The translations under genes and the position numbers were made by a program. Positions 8,787 through 17,331 of a DNA stretch of 64,000 nucleotides are shown here, piece after piece. The notes beneath the pieces are model-generated. The model did not search any database. It was not told the origin of the DNA and saw nothing but the letters and a program-made list of their open reading frames with translations. Source of the stretch: Rhodanobacter sp. OK091 (lineage in GTDB: Bacteria; Pseudomonadota; Gammaproteobacteria; Xanthomonadales; Rhodanobacteraceae); NCBI RefSeq assembly GCF_900142825.1, contig NZ_FRCH01000005.1, positions 62,001 to 126,000 on the forward strand. Reading direction: 5' to 3'. Each line of letters starts with the position of its first letter. Positions within the stretch are counted from its first letter, which is position 1.

Positions 8787-9306
8787 CGCCATTTCCGGTT
8801 GTTGCGTTCGTCGTCGACGGCAGCTCACGCCAGGTCAGATACACGCGCAGGTCGAACTCCAGCTGATGGTAGTCCGGCAACATGTGCTGGCACAGCTGGT
8901 AGAACGCCTTGTTGTGATCCTGTTCCTTCAGATGAGCCAGTTCGTGCACCACGATCATCTGCAGGAACTCGGGTGCGGCCGCCTTGAACAACGTGGCCAC
9001 GCGGATTTCCTTCTTCGCCTTGAGCTTGCCGCCCTGCACGCGCGAAATCGCCGTGTGCAGACCCAGCGCGTTGCGCACTACATCGAGCTTGCTGTCGTAC
9101 AGCACCTTGTCGATGCCCGGCGCGTTCCTCAGATGCTGCTGTTTCAGATCCATCGTGTAGGCATACAAGGCCTTGTCGCTCTGCACTGCGTGGCGCTGCG
9201 GATAACGCTTGGCCAGATGCTCGCCAAGACGCTCCTGTGCAATCAGCTCGCGCACCTTGTCCTGCAAGGTGGCCGGGTATGCCTGGAGGTATTTGAGCGG
9301 AATCAT
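8779..9306 (-). CDS. YgjP-like (DUF45) M48-type metallopeptidase
   Basis: A 175-residue cytosolic protein with the zinc-protease motif HELAHLKEQDHNKAFYQLC in its C-terminal half, diagnostic of the YgjP/DUF45 (WLM-like) peptidase group; the motif is HExxH with a further downstream histidine. No signal peptide. The start at 9306 is the ATG nearest the conserved region; the frame runs 16 codons further upstream. It overlaps the downstream DUF6348-like gene and is divergent from a VOC protein gene 77 bp away. Substrate unknown. Confidence 0.85.
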   Translation of the reverse strand: MIPLKYLQAYPATLQDKVRELIAQERLGEHLAKRYPQRHAVQSDKALYAYTMDLKQQHLRNAPGIDKVLYDSKLDVVRNALGLHTAISRVQGGKLKAKKEIRVATLFKAAAPEFLQMIVVHELAHLKEQDHNKAFYQLCQHMLPDYHQLEFDLRVYLTWRELPSTTNATTGNGDE

Positions 9307-9383
9307 GCGCGTATTCTCGCATTGCGCCGGTTCACGCGCTTCGGCGTAAAACACATACTTTCGATTACCAGCGGAGGTGTCCC

Positions 9384-9767
9384 ATGCATCACAGCCGGCT
9401 CAGCACCATCGTCATCGATTGCGACATCGACGACCTCGACGTGGCCACCGCGTTCTGGAGCCAGGCGCTAGGCAAGCCGGTCGCCAATCCCGATCAGGAC
9501 GGCGATGGCAGATATGCCGAACTGCAGACTGCTGCGGATGAACCACTTATCGTGCTGCAGAAAGTGGACCACGCCAGCCGCGTGCATCTGGATATCGAGA
9601 CTGACGACCTGGATGCGGAGGTGGCCCGGCTGGAAAAGCTCGGCGCTCGCCGCGTTGCCCTGGCACATGATCGCTGGTGGGTGATGGAAGCGCCCAGCGG
9701 CCAACGCTTCTGCGTGGTGCAGCCGCAGCGCGCGGCGTTCGGGCCGCACCTCAACCGCTGGGACTGA
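9384..9767 (+). CDS. VOC superfamily (glyoxalase/dioxygenase-fold) protein
   Basis: A 127-residue protein of vicinal-oxygen-chelate fold type (Glyoxalase_6-like). Visible features are the N-terminal strand IVIDCDIDDLDVATAFWSQ, the central RVHLDIETDDLDAEVARLE, and the terminal VMEAPSGQRFCVVQPQ. A strong GGAGGTG precedes the ATG. It ends only 3 bp from the stop of the convergent DUF5916 gene. Such proteins often bind antibiotics or small metabolites; the specific role is unknown. Confidence 0.85.
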   Translation: MHHSRLSTIVIDCDIDDLDVATAFWSQALGKPVANPDQDGDGRYAELQTAADEPLIVLQKVDHASRVHLDIETDDLDAEVARLEKLGARRVALAHDRWWVMEAPSGQRFCVVQPQRAAFGPHLNRWD

Positions 9768-9770
9768 GGC

Positions 9771-11999
9771 CTATATGTCGAAGCGATAGCTGACCTTGAC
9801 CAGCAGTTGCTCGTCATCGCGCAATCCAAAACTGTTGCCGAACACGTCGGTGGTGCTGTGCGAAAAGCTGTCCTGTGTGTAGCCGCCGCGACCGTAGACC
9901 ACATACAGATAAGACAGCGGCGCCAGTTCATAGCGGTAACGGATCTGCAGGCCGAGGTTGCGCACGCTGAAGTCATCGACCGGGTCATCCGTGGCGACCG
10001 CGCGACCGTTCGCGCCGACGCGGTAGCCGCCACGCACACGCGCATCCAGTCCGATCGCCTGCAGTTTCAGCCGCAGCTCCTGGCGACTGTCGATGTTCCA
10101 GTTGAAGCCGGCGTCGAGCTCCAGGCTGTGCTCGTTGAAGCGGCCGATCAGGTTGTCGTGTTGCCATACCAGCCAGTCCGGCATGTGCTCGTAATACGGG
10201 CCGGCATACACGCTGAAGGCATCGTTGATGAAATAGGTCGGCAGGAATTTGACGTTGTAACCGACCTGGTGATTGCCGCCGAGGCCGCCGCTGACGACCT
10301 CGGCATTGAGCTTGAACGCCCAGTCGCCATGACGCGGACTGATGCGTTCGTAGACCAGATCCACCCAGGGCGGCAGATACAGCGCACCGTGGCCACGGGT
10401 CAGCAGATCATCCCAGCCGGCGCTGTTGATGTTGAGCTGCACCTGATCGGTGGCGCCGTTGCGCAGATCGCTGCGGTCGCCGATGCGCAACTGGCGGCGC
10501 AGGCGCAGCCCGTGATCGTTATCCAGCGCGTCGATGCGGAACTGAAAATCATGCGAGCTGTATGCCGAGTCGGCCGGCAAATCCGTGTAGCGCTTGCGCA
10601 CTTCCCAGTGGCCATAGTTGAAGTTGTTGCGCTCCAGGTAGCCGAAATCATTGACCTGCAGCTGATCGCCGAAATGCATGCCTAGCCACTGCTGGCGCCA
10701 GCCATTGCCCATCTCATAATCCGCCACCACGGTTGCGCCGCTGTCGCGGCTATGCGTGCCGGACTGCAGGATGTCGCTGCCGATCAGGTTGGTCGCTATG
10801 GTCCATTGCGGGGTCAGCCGCCAGTGGTGATCGATGCCGAGCACGGTTGCCTGCCGATCCAGCCACGGCCGATCGACGCGGGTCAGCAGCATGCCCAGGC
10901 TCTGGTCGCCGAAGTCGTGGGTTATCCGTGCGGCGCCGAAGAACCGGCCAGCCTCGCCAGCCTCGTCCGCCGCCATCACGCCGTAGCTGGTGGTGCCCAC
11001 GCTGCCGTTGAGCTTGACGGCGGCGTCGATGTCGGCCGCTCCGTGGCCATCGTCGGACGGACCGCCGACACGCCGCGTGTAGACGAGCTGGCTGTTGTCG
11101 TCGAGCAGGCTGAAGTCGAAGATGCCCTGGTTCTCGGTGAAGAACGGCCGCTTGTCGCTGACATAGGTTTCGGTGGCGCTGAAGTTGACCACCAGATCGT
11201 CGCTTTCGACCTGACCGAAGTCGGGATTCAGCGCCGCGGTCAGCTGGAACTGGCCGTTCGGCTTCCACAGCAGGTCGGCACCTTCCTGCAGGCGGCTGCG
11301 GCCGCGTACGTTGTCGTACAGGCCGGACATGTATGGCGTGACCGCCAGCAGCGACTGGCTGTACTGCTGCACCTCGACCGGGCTGAATTCGGAAAGGAAG
11401 CGCGGACGGGTGAAACTGGCGACCGGCCAGGAATCGCGTTCACCGGTCGAGCCCACAACGCGATCGAGATACACCCTTAGCGTTCGCTTGCCGTCATGGT
11501 CGGCGTGCATCGGGGCGATGTACCACGGTATCAGGATCTCTACGGTCCAGCCGGCGGCGTCCTCGCTGACCGCATGCTTCCAGTTGCCGTCCCAGTCTTT
11601 GTTGAAGGTGTTCTGGTTGGTGATCACGGCATCGTTGATGCCACCGGTCGAGCTGACCACGAAGTCGTAGCCGGTACGCCCATCGCCATCGAAGTCGACC
11701 ATCAGGTTGACGCGATCGACCTGATCCTCGAAATCGCGCTGCACGCGCTGTCGCGTGCGTGGAACATCCGCCGGCTGGTCGCAACGAAAGGCCACCGCGA
11801 GGCCTTTCGGCGTAGCCAGGATCCAGGCCTCGGTATGCACCGAGCCGGGCTTGCCGCTGAGCGGCTGGGTCTGGCGGAAATCGGTAATGTGGCGCGCGCC
11901 CTCCCATTCACCGGGCTCGATGTGGCCGTCGATGTCGACAGCGAGTGCAGGTGCCGACAATGCGGCCAGGATCACGAACAACAGGCATGCCATACGCAT
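9771..11999 (-). CDS. Secreted DUF5916 protein with N-terminal CBM9-like domain
   Basis: A 742-residue protein with a cleavable signal peptide (about residues 1-20). The first 200 residues resemble a family 9 carbohydrate-binding module (DGHIEPGEWEGA, IDGxxx followed by an Asp/Gly-rich loop). The remainder is a beta-rich DUF5916 domain with the typical PDFGQVESDDLVVNFSATET and FFTENQGIFDF segments and alternating aromatic strands, suggesting an outer-membrane beta-barrel. Function is unknown; carbohydrate or outer-membrane related roles are guesses. The start at 11999 is backed by GGAAG about 12 nt upstream. It stands alone between a VOC gene and a small membrane protein gene. Confidence 0.88.
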   Translation of the reverse strand: MRMACLLFVILAALSAPALAVDIDGHIEPGEWEGARHITDFRQTQPLSGKPGSVHTEAWILATPKGLAVAFRCDQPADVPRTRQRVQRDFEDQVDRVNLMVDFDGDGRTGYDFVVSSTGGINDAVITNQNTFNKDWDGNWKHAVSEDAAGWTVEILIPWYIAPMHADHDGKRTLRVYLDRVVGSTGERDSWPVASFTRPRFLSEFSPVEVQQYSQSLLAVTPYMSGLYDNVRGRSRLQEGADLLWKPNGQFQLTAALNPDFGQVESDDLVVNFSATETYVSDKRPFFTENQGIFDFSLLDDNSQLVYTRRVGGPSDDGHGAADIDAAVKLNGSVGTTSYGVMAADEAGEAGRFFGAARITHDFGDQSLGMLLTRVDRPWLDRQATVLGIDHHWRLTPQWTIATNLIGSDILQSGTHSRDSGATVVADYEMGNGWRQQWLGMHFGDQLQVNDFGYLERNNFNYGHWEVRKRYTDLPADSAYSSHDFQFRIDALDNDHGLRLRRQLRIGDRSDLRNGATDQVQLNINSAGWDDLLTRGHGALYLPPWVDLVYERISPRHGDWAFKLNAEVVSGGLGGNHQVGYNVKFLPTYFINDAFSVYAGPYYEHMPDWLVWQHDNLIGRFNEHSLELDAGFNWNIDSRQELRLKLQAIGLDARVRGGYRVGANGRAVATDDPVDDFSVRNLGLQIRYRYELAPLSYLYVVYGRGGYTQDSFSHSTTDVFGNSFGLRDDEQLLVKVSYRFDI

Positions 12000-12215
12000 G
12001 TCGTGGGGACTTCCATTTGATGCTGCGCAGGATTGCGCTACGCGGCGATGAATTCGCCGCGTCGGATAGATGCGCAGATTGCACTTTGCGTTTAGCTGTC
12101 ATCGACAGCCATAAGTCACGCATGACTTGTGGCAGGCAGTGGCTCGCCGTGATGGATGGCTTACCGCTTCACACGCGACAGAATCGTCGGCATGGCGCAA
12201 CTGCCATCGGGCGAG

Positions 12216-12539
12216 TCAGCGGCGGCGACCCCAGACCACATGGCGCAGCAGCATCGCCAGCAGCAGTACTGCGGTAAATGCGCCATAGCCGTACAACGCA
12301 GGCAGTACCTGTTGCCAGATCGCGCCACTGGCGCGCCCGAAGCCGTCGACCACGGGCAACTCGACACGGTCGAAACCGATCACCGCGCACTGCGCGGCGG
12401 CGATCAGCGCCAGCAGCAGGGCTGCAGCATCCACGATGCGTCTAGCCAGGGTGCGCGGCAAACTCTTCGGATAGGCCCAGTAGGCCCAGCACAGAATCAG
12501 CAGCCACGGCGCAAGCAGCAGGATGGCGAGGTAGCGCAT
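12216..12539 (-). CDS. Small conserved membrane protein
   Basis: A 107-residue protein with about three hydrophobic segments (N-terminal LAILLLAPWLLILCWAYW, central AAALLLALIAAAQCAVIGF, C-terminal AFTAVLLLAMLLRHVVW) and a basic C-terminal tail. I do not recognise a family. It follows trpS on the same strand by 27 bp and is probably cotranscribed with it. The ribosome-binding site is weak. Confidence 0.7.
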   Translation of the reverse strand: MRYLAILLLAPWLLILCWAYWAYPKSLPRTLARRIVDAAALLLALIAAAQCAVIGFDRVELPVVDGFGRASGAIWQQVLPALYGYGAFTAVLLLAMLLRHVVWGRRR

Positions 12540-12566
12540 CGGTCAGTCACTCATGCATCGGGCGCA

Positions 12567-13931
12567 TCATTCCTGCGCCGCGAGTTGATCCAGTGCTTCG
12601 CGCAGTTGCGCAAGAGCGTCGTTGCGTGCCGAGTCGTCGCGGTAATCGGGTGTGCTGGCAACCGGCTCGCCATCCAGCGCCAGGGTCATGCCCGACGCCT
12701 CGACCTGCAGTACAGCTGCGGCTGCACCCAGCGTCTTGAGACGTTTCTGCAGCGCACCGGCTGCCTTTGGATCGGCGAACGGCATCGACAACAGCAACTC
12801 CTCACCGTCCGCGGAGAACAGGCGAAAACGAAAGTTACCATCGGCGTCGCGGAAACTGGCGAAGCGCGGCATTTTGCCCTGCTTCGGCGTCGCCTTCGGC
12901 GAGCTCGCCGTGGTTGCCACCGAAGTGGCGGAACGCAGCCCCAACGCGTCGCGCAAGGCGGCGATTTTCGGCGTGGCGATCGCCCGTGCTTTCTGCGCAC
13001 CTTGTTGCAGGATCGCCTCGATTGCCGCCGGATCGGCCATGAACGCCTCGTAGCGTTCGCGCATCGGCGCCACGTCGGACTCGATTCGTTCGTACAGCAC
13101 CTGCTTCGCCTCGCCCCAGCCAATGCCGTCCAGCAACGCCTGACGGAATGCCGCCGTTTCAATCTCGCTGGCAAAAGCGCGGAAGATCGTGAACAACGGA
13201 GAGTTGTCCGGATCCTTCGCCTCGCCCGGCAAGCGCGAGTCGGTGACGATACGCATGATCGTCTCGCGCAGCTGCTTCTTGCCTCCTTCAAACAGCGGGA
13301 TGGTGTTGTCGTAGCTCTTCGACATCTTGCGCCCGTCCAGGCCCGGCAGTGTCGCGACCTGCTCCTCGATCAACGCCTCCGGCAGCACGAAGAACTCGCG
13401 ACCATGGATGTGGTTGAAGCGCTGGCCGAGATCGCGCGCCATCTCGATGTGCTGGATCTGGTCGCGGCCCACCGGCACCTTGTGCGCATCGAATGCGAGG
13501 ATATCGGCCGCCATCAGCACCGGGTACATGTACAGGCCGGCGGTGATGCCGGCATCGGCGTCCTCGCCGGTCTCCACATTCCTGTCCACCGCCGCCTTGT
13601 ACGCATGCGCGCGATTGAGCATGCCCTTGGAAGCGACGCAGGTGAGGAACCAGGTCAGCTCGGGAATTTCCGGAATGTCCGACTGGCGGTAAAACGTGAC
13701 CCGCGCCGGATCGAGGCCAGCGGCCAGCCATGTGGCTGCGATCTCCAGCCGCGAACGTTCGATCCGCGCCGCATCGTCGCTCTTGATCAGCGCGTGATAG
13801 TCGGCCATGAAATAGAACGCATCGACGTCATCCCGCCGGCTGGCTTCGACGGCGGGACGGATCGCGCCCACGTAGTTGCCCAGATGCGGGGTGCCGGTGG
13901 TGGTGATGCCGGTCAGGACTCGGGTCTGCAT
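12567..13931 (-). CDS. trpS: Tryptophanyl-tRNA synthetase with C-terminal extension
   Basis: A 454-residue class I aminoacyl-tRNA synthetase charging tRNA-Trp. The HIGH-type motif TGTPHLGNYVG is at residues 11-21 and the KMSKS loop GRKMSKSYDN is near 205. The core ends at about residue 345. Beyond it lies an extra region of about 100 residues (KMPRFASFRDADGNFRFRLF onward) which is absent from the E. coli enzyme of 334 residues and resembles a YegP/DUF1508-like domain. The gene is preceded by arginase 34 bp upstream on the same strand and followed by a small membrane protein gene. Confidence 0.95.
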   Translation of the reverse strand: MQTRVLTGITTTGTPHLGNYVGAIRPAVEASRRDDVDAFYFMADYHALIKSDDAARIERSRLEIAATWLAAGLDPARVTFYRQSDIPEIPELTWFLTCVASKGMLNRAHAYKAAVDRNVETGEDADAGITAGLYMYPVLMAADILAFDAHKVPVGRDQIQHIEMARDLGQRFNHIHGREFFVLPEALIEEQVATLPGLDGRKMSKSYDNTIPLFEGGKKQLRETIMRIVTDSRLPGEAKDPDNSPLFTIFRAFASEIETAAFRQALLDGIGWGEAKQVLYERIESDVAPMRERYEAFMADPAAIEAILQQGAQKARAIATPKIAALRDALGLRSATSVATTASSPKATPKQGKMPRFASFRDADGNFRFRLFSADGEELLLSMPFADPKAAGALQKRLKTLGAAAAVLQVEASGMTLALDGEPVASTPDYRDDSARNDALAQLREALDQLAAQE

Positions 13932-13965
13932 GCTGCTCGCTTGTGTTGTCTTCGGAGTGGAATGA

Positions 13966-14880
13966 TCAACGGATCAGAGTGGACTTGCCGAACAGCGATT
14001 CGACCAGGTCCACCGCCAGCTTCGCGGTCTGGTTGCGCTTGTCGAATGCCGGGTTCAGCTCGACGATGTCCAGCGACGCCATGCAGCCGGTGTCGGCGAT
14101 CATCTCCATGCACAGCTGCGCCTCGCGGTAATTCGGCCCACCACGCACGGTGGTGCCGACACCCGGCGCGATGCTGGGGTCGAGGAAATCGACATCGAAG
14201 CTCACGTGCAGATGGGTGTTCCCGTCGATGCCGGCCAGCGCCTCCTCCATCACCCGCTTCATGCCGACTTCGTCGATATGACGCATATCGTGGACCTGCA
14301 TGTCCGCACTGCGCACCATCCGCTTCTCGCCTTCGTCGACCGAGCGGATGCCGATGTAGCGAAACACATCCGGCGTGGTTGCGGGCGCATGACCGCTGAG
14401 GCCGGTCAGCTCGGCCGGGCCGATACCGCACAGACAGGCTACGGGCATACCGTGGATATTTCCCGTTGGCGTGGCCTGCGCCGTGTTGAAATCGGTATGT
14501 GCATCCAGCCACAGTACCCGCAGCTGCTTGCCCTCGTCATGGCAATGGCGGGCCACGGCCGAGATCGAGCCGATCGCCAGGCAATGATCGCCACCGAGCA
14601 TGATCGGCAAACGCCCCGCCTGAAGCTCCTGATGAACGGCCGTATAGACGGCCGTATTCCAGGCCACCACCTCATCCAGATGGCGATAACCGTGCTCCGG
14701 CGGCTGCCACGGATTGAGCGGCCCCTGCAGATTGCCGCGATCGATCACCTTCAGCCCCCGACGCTCCAGCTTTGCCGCCAGATTGGCCACCCGAAGCGCC
14801 TCCGGCCCCATGGCGGCACCGCGATGACCGGCACCGATGTCGGTCGGCACGCCGATCAGTGAAATGGTCTGTCTGCTCAT
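13966..14880 (-). CDS. rocF: Arginase
   Basis: A 304-residue binuclear manganese ureohydrolase converting L-arginine to ornithine and urea. All metal-binding signatures are present: GGDHCLAIGS, WLDAHTDFNT and SFDVDFLDPS. The N-terminal GVPTDIGAGHRGAAMGPEAL is typical of arginase rather than agmatinase. The start at 14880 gives the standard family length. It heads a probable operon with trpS. Upstream (14881 onward) is a gene-poor stretch. Confidence 0.95.
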   Translation of the reverse strand: MSRQTISLIGVPTDIGAGHRGAAMGPEALRVANLAAKLERRGLKVIDRGNLQGPLNPWQPPEHGYRHLDEVVAWNTAVYTAVHQELQAGRLPIMLGGDHCLAIGSISAVARHCHDEGKQLRVLWLDAHTDFNTAQATPTGNIHGMPVACLCGIGPAELTGLSGHAPATTPDVFRYIGIRSVDEGEKRMVRSADMQVHDMRHIDEVGMKRVMEEALAGIDGNTHLHVSFDVDFLDPSIAPGVGTTVRGGPNYREAQLCMEMIADTGCMASLDIVELNPAFDKRNQTAKLAVDLVESLFGKSTLIR

Positions 14881-15241
14881 ATCTCTGTTTTACCTGCCTG
14901 TGGCACGCCGACGGGCACGGGCCACGGCCGTCACGCTCCGTCGATGTCGGTGCGGCGGCCAGCGAGGGCGGCATCGAGCCACCGCTCCCAGGCGAATCAC
15001 CGGCGTCCGTGTGAGAAAGATATTCGCAACATGAAGCATCACGAACCGGCCGAAGTTTACCGGAATAGGTCCGTCCACGCCGTTGCACCGCCTCTCGCAC
15101 AGCGCAACGCACTGCCAGCGAATTGCTGACGGATTGCGCCAATCGTTTCAGGTCAGGATCGAAAACGGCAGCAAGCCGCAGCACGGCGTTATGGTGGGCG
15201 CCATGCGCTTCGATCTATCCACATCGGGATGAGGCGTATGT
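14881..15241. other. Gene-poor stretch upstream of arginase
   Basis: About 360 bp with no reading frame I would call a gene. It should contain the arginase promoter. No terminator hairpin or RNA gene was recognised. Confidence 0.4.
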
Positions 15242-15430
15242 TTAGTGGGATACGCCCTGACTTCGCGCCAGCTCATCTTCGCGGCGCGAGCGCGCAGCCG
15301 AACTCCAGGACACCAGCTCGTCGCGACGAACCATCCCGGTGTTCGAATCACGTGCGATCTTTCCCAACAGCATCCCTGCAAACAGCGCCACTCCACGCCA
15401 GAAGGCGGAATGTGCAAGAAGCGTTTGCAT
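15242..15430 (-). CDS. Small hypothetical protein
   Basis: A 62-residue frame with a hydrophobic N-terminal half (WRGVALFAGMLLGKIA) and a charged C-terminal half. The ATG at 15430 is preceded by GGGAGTAA at good spacing, the main reason to call it. Possibly a small membrane-associated protein. It could still be a chance frame. Confidence 0.45.
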   Translation of the reverse strand: MQTLLAHSAFWRGVALFAGMLLGKIARDSNTGMVRRDELVSWSSAARSRREDELARSQGVSH

Positions 15431-15682
15431 GTCGTTACTCCCGGCTGCCCCTGTGCAACCGTCGAGCCGATCCTACTGGTTTTCACGCCGCGTGCACATA
15501 GTTTTCGCATTCGGAAACGCCGAGTTCCGGCGTGAAAACAGCCCCTGACATTTACATAACACTTCGAGACCGACGACGTACCGCAGCCGGGATTCGGGGA
15601 ACGATTTTTCGGTGTTGCGCCGAAGCGGGATCAACGCTCGGCATGGCGCCGAGCGGCATGGATTCCTGCCCAGGTACGGGGG

Positions 15683-15934
15683 CTATCCGACCTGTGAAAG
15701 GCTTTGTTGTTCCGGATGCGGCACCAGGCCGTACTTCGCAAGAATGACCGGTTCCGAGTATTCACCACGATCGATATCTGCAGCCTGCGCATACACCAGT
15801 ACGCCATCGCGTTGTTCGGCCAGCATCTCGCCGCGCGTGCGGGCCAGCTGTTCCATGCCATGGAGGATCGGTTTGTCGGCAACAACGTCGCCGCCCACCT
15901 CGCAAAAACCCTGCACCACGTAAAGTGTTCCCAT
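15683..15934 (-). CDS. Small hypothetical protein
   Basis: An 83-residue soluble protein (MGTLYVVQGFCEVGGDVVAD at the N-terminus) with ordinary composition and no recognised domain. GAGG lies 8 nt before the ATG at 15934. It stands alone, with gene-free flanks of several hundred bases. Probably a real lineage-restricted gene. Confidence 0.6.
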   Translation of the reverse strand: MGTLYVVQGFCEVGGDVVADKPILHGMEQLARTRGEMLAEQRDGVLVYAQAADIDRGEYSEPVILAKYGLVPHPEQQSLSQVG

Positions 15935-16466
15935 GATGTGTCCTCGCGTCTCAGAAGATTGCCCCTGATAGCTTCGAGCCTGAACAAACGAAAGTGTACA
16001 GTTCGCGATAATGAAGTTAAGTATCTTCGGAACGGTTCAGGCATGGCGCCCTACAGACGAGGGAAAAATCAGCCGCCGAAATGGAGGTCGTCCCGTAAGA
16101 CATTTTTTTAATGAGCGGTCTCATGTTGTTCCACGAACATGCTCACGAAATTACTCACATGCGATGCGCGATGGGAGTCACAGCGAAGCCGCCATCAGCC
16201 GACCTGCCGGGGTTGGGTACCATTGGCCCAGCAACGACAACTGGGCGAGGTCTCTCCGCTCCAGTCGAAGACCGACGATAGGGTCATAGCGGCGATTCCA
16301 GACGCATGGGACCGCGCAGAGCTGGCTCAGCATGCACCGTTCATCGCCATCGAGAGGACAAGTCATACGGTTGCTCCGCGGGTTCTCGAGGGTTGAACCC
16401 CGTGTCACCGTGAAGCCGCCTGTGTGCACTCAATGGCACAGCGCAGTTAACAGGCGTGGGTGCGGT
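15935..16466. other. Gene-free stretch
   Basis: About 530 bp of slightly lower GC. It contains a GTG-initiated minus-strand frame (16178-16429) without a convincing ribosome-binding site or family match. I see no RNA gene, repeat or terminator. Confidence 0.4.
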
Positions 16467-16664
16467 TCATATCCGCGGGCCTGCATCAAACGACTCCAAG
16501 GCGTACCGGGTGGCGAGATACAGCCCCACCACGCCTACCTCGGTACTGCCGGTGGTTCGTACCGCCTCGATCAGATCCTGATCGCTGCAGGCGAAGCAGC
16601 CACACCAGTGTGCACGGCTCAGCCGGTCGCGGACATTGATCCGCTCGCCCACACTCGCGATCAC
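16467..16664 (-). CDS. DUF3606-like small protein
   Basis: A 65-residue protein if started at the GTG at 16664, whose GTGA overlaps the stop of the upstream 79-residue gene by 4 nt, a classic coupling arrangement. The segment ERINVRDRLSRAHW, followed by a helix (DQDLIEAVRTTGST) and VVGLYLA, resembles the short DUF3606 family pattern (RIN...W...L..AV...G.....V..YL). Function unknown. It is one of several small genes on the 3' side of tRNA-Thr. Confidence 0.55.
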   Translation of the reverse strand: MIASVGERINVRDRLSRAHWCGCFACSDQDLIEAVRTTGSTEVGVVGLYLATRYALESFDAGPRI

Positions 16665-16900
16665 GCGGTAGCGCCCGTCCAGAGGTCCTGTGACTTCTGG
16701 TAATTGGCCAGGGGCACGATGGCATCGGCACCATGCATTTCCACCCGCGTGGCGAGTCCGGAGTCCAGGTGCTCCGCACGGGCGGCGTTTCGGGCCTGCT
16801 TGATGGCGGGGCCGAGTTGCAGGCCGTCCGCGAGCGTGATGCTCATGTAGCGAATGCACCACAGACCGCTTTCGTTTTGCTTGACGGTATAGAGGATCAT
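16661..16900 (-). CDS. Small protein, DUF2188-like
   Basis: A 79-residue protein beginning MILYTVKQNESGLWCIRYM with a central helix rich in Ala/Arg (AIKQARNAARAEHL) and a strand, VEMHGADAIVPL. The pattern (aromatic strand, tryptophan, helix, final strand with a polar turn) is like DUF2188 proteins. The frame is open upstream, but the ATG at 16900 has GGGTG before it and begins the structured part. It overlaps the downstream DUF3606-like gene. Confidence 0.55.
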   Translation of the reverse strand: MILYTVKQNESGLWCIRYMSITLADGLQLGPAIKQARNAARAEHLDSGLATRVEMHGADAIVPLANYQKSQDLWTGATA

Positions 16901-17144
16901 GCGCAGCACCCATGCAAGGGAAGTCGCCCCGGTCATCGGTCCGCGCTGACAGAGGACAGTCTGGACCTGACTCGCGGGGCATGGGCATGCTGGCGGCGTT
17001 GGTGTCTGGATGGGATCAGCAGAGCACGCTGCTACGTGTAGGCGTCCGCCTATAGGCAACAGAATCGCGCCCCCGGAGCCAATTCACACCGGATGGCAGG
17101 GGCACTGCGCGGGTTTCAATGACACGACCGGAACCTATGGGCAC

Positions 17145-17172
17145 AAAAAAAAACCCGCTGCCATGCGGGTTT
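17145..17172 (-). terminator. Rho-independent terminator downstream of tRNA-Thr
   Basis: An 8-bp stem (17151-17158 with 17165-17172), loop of 6 nt, followed on the minus strand by an unbroken T run reaching 17145. It lies about 45 bp past the tRNA 3' end. Confidence 0.9.
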
Positions 17173-17216
17173 CGTTGGAGTCCTGGGCCGTGACGGGGTG
17201 GCTTGGGAGGGTCATT

Positions 17217-17292
17217 TGGTGCCGGCACCCGGATTCGAACTGGGGACCTACTGATTACAAATCAGTTGCTCTACCAACTGAGCTATGCCGGC
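17217..17292 (-). tRNA. tRNA-Thr (anticodon TGT)
   Basis: A 76-nt cloverleaf read on the minus strand, starting GCCGGCATAGCTCAGTTGG and ending with encoded CCA. The acceptor stem GCCGGC pairs with GCCGGC at the 3' end, the anticodon stem ACTGA/TCAGT encloses TTTGTAA, so the anticodon is TGT reading ACA, and the T arm contains GTTCGAATC. It lies 39 bp downstream of the SPOR-protein gene and is followed by a terminator. Confidence 0.97.
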
Positions 17293-17331
17293 GAAGGTCG
17301 GGGATTCTAGCAGGCCAGCCGGGGCGCATGC

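Noticed and set aside
16178..16429. 83-residue GTG-started minus-strand frame
   Set aside because: No convincing ribosome-binding site or family similarity; kept only as a note in the gene-free stretch.
17145..17216. Attachment-site duplicate near tRNA-Thr
   Set aside because: Looked for a second copy of the tRNA 3' end in the gene-poor stretch; only short partial matches were found.
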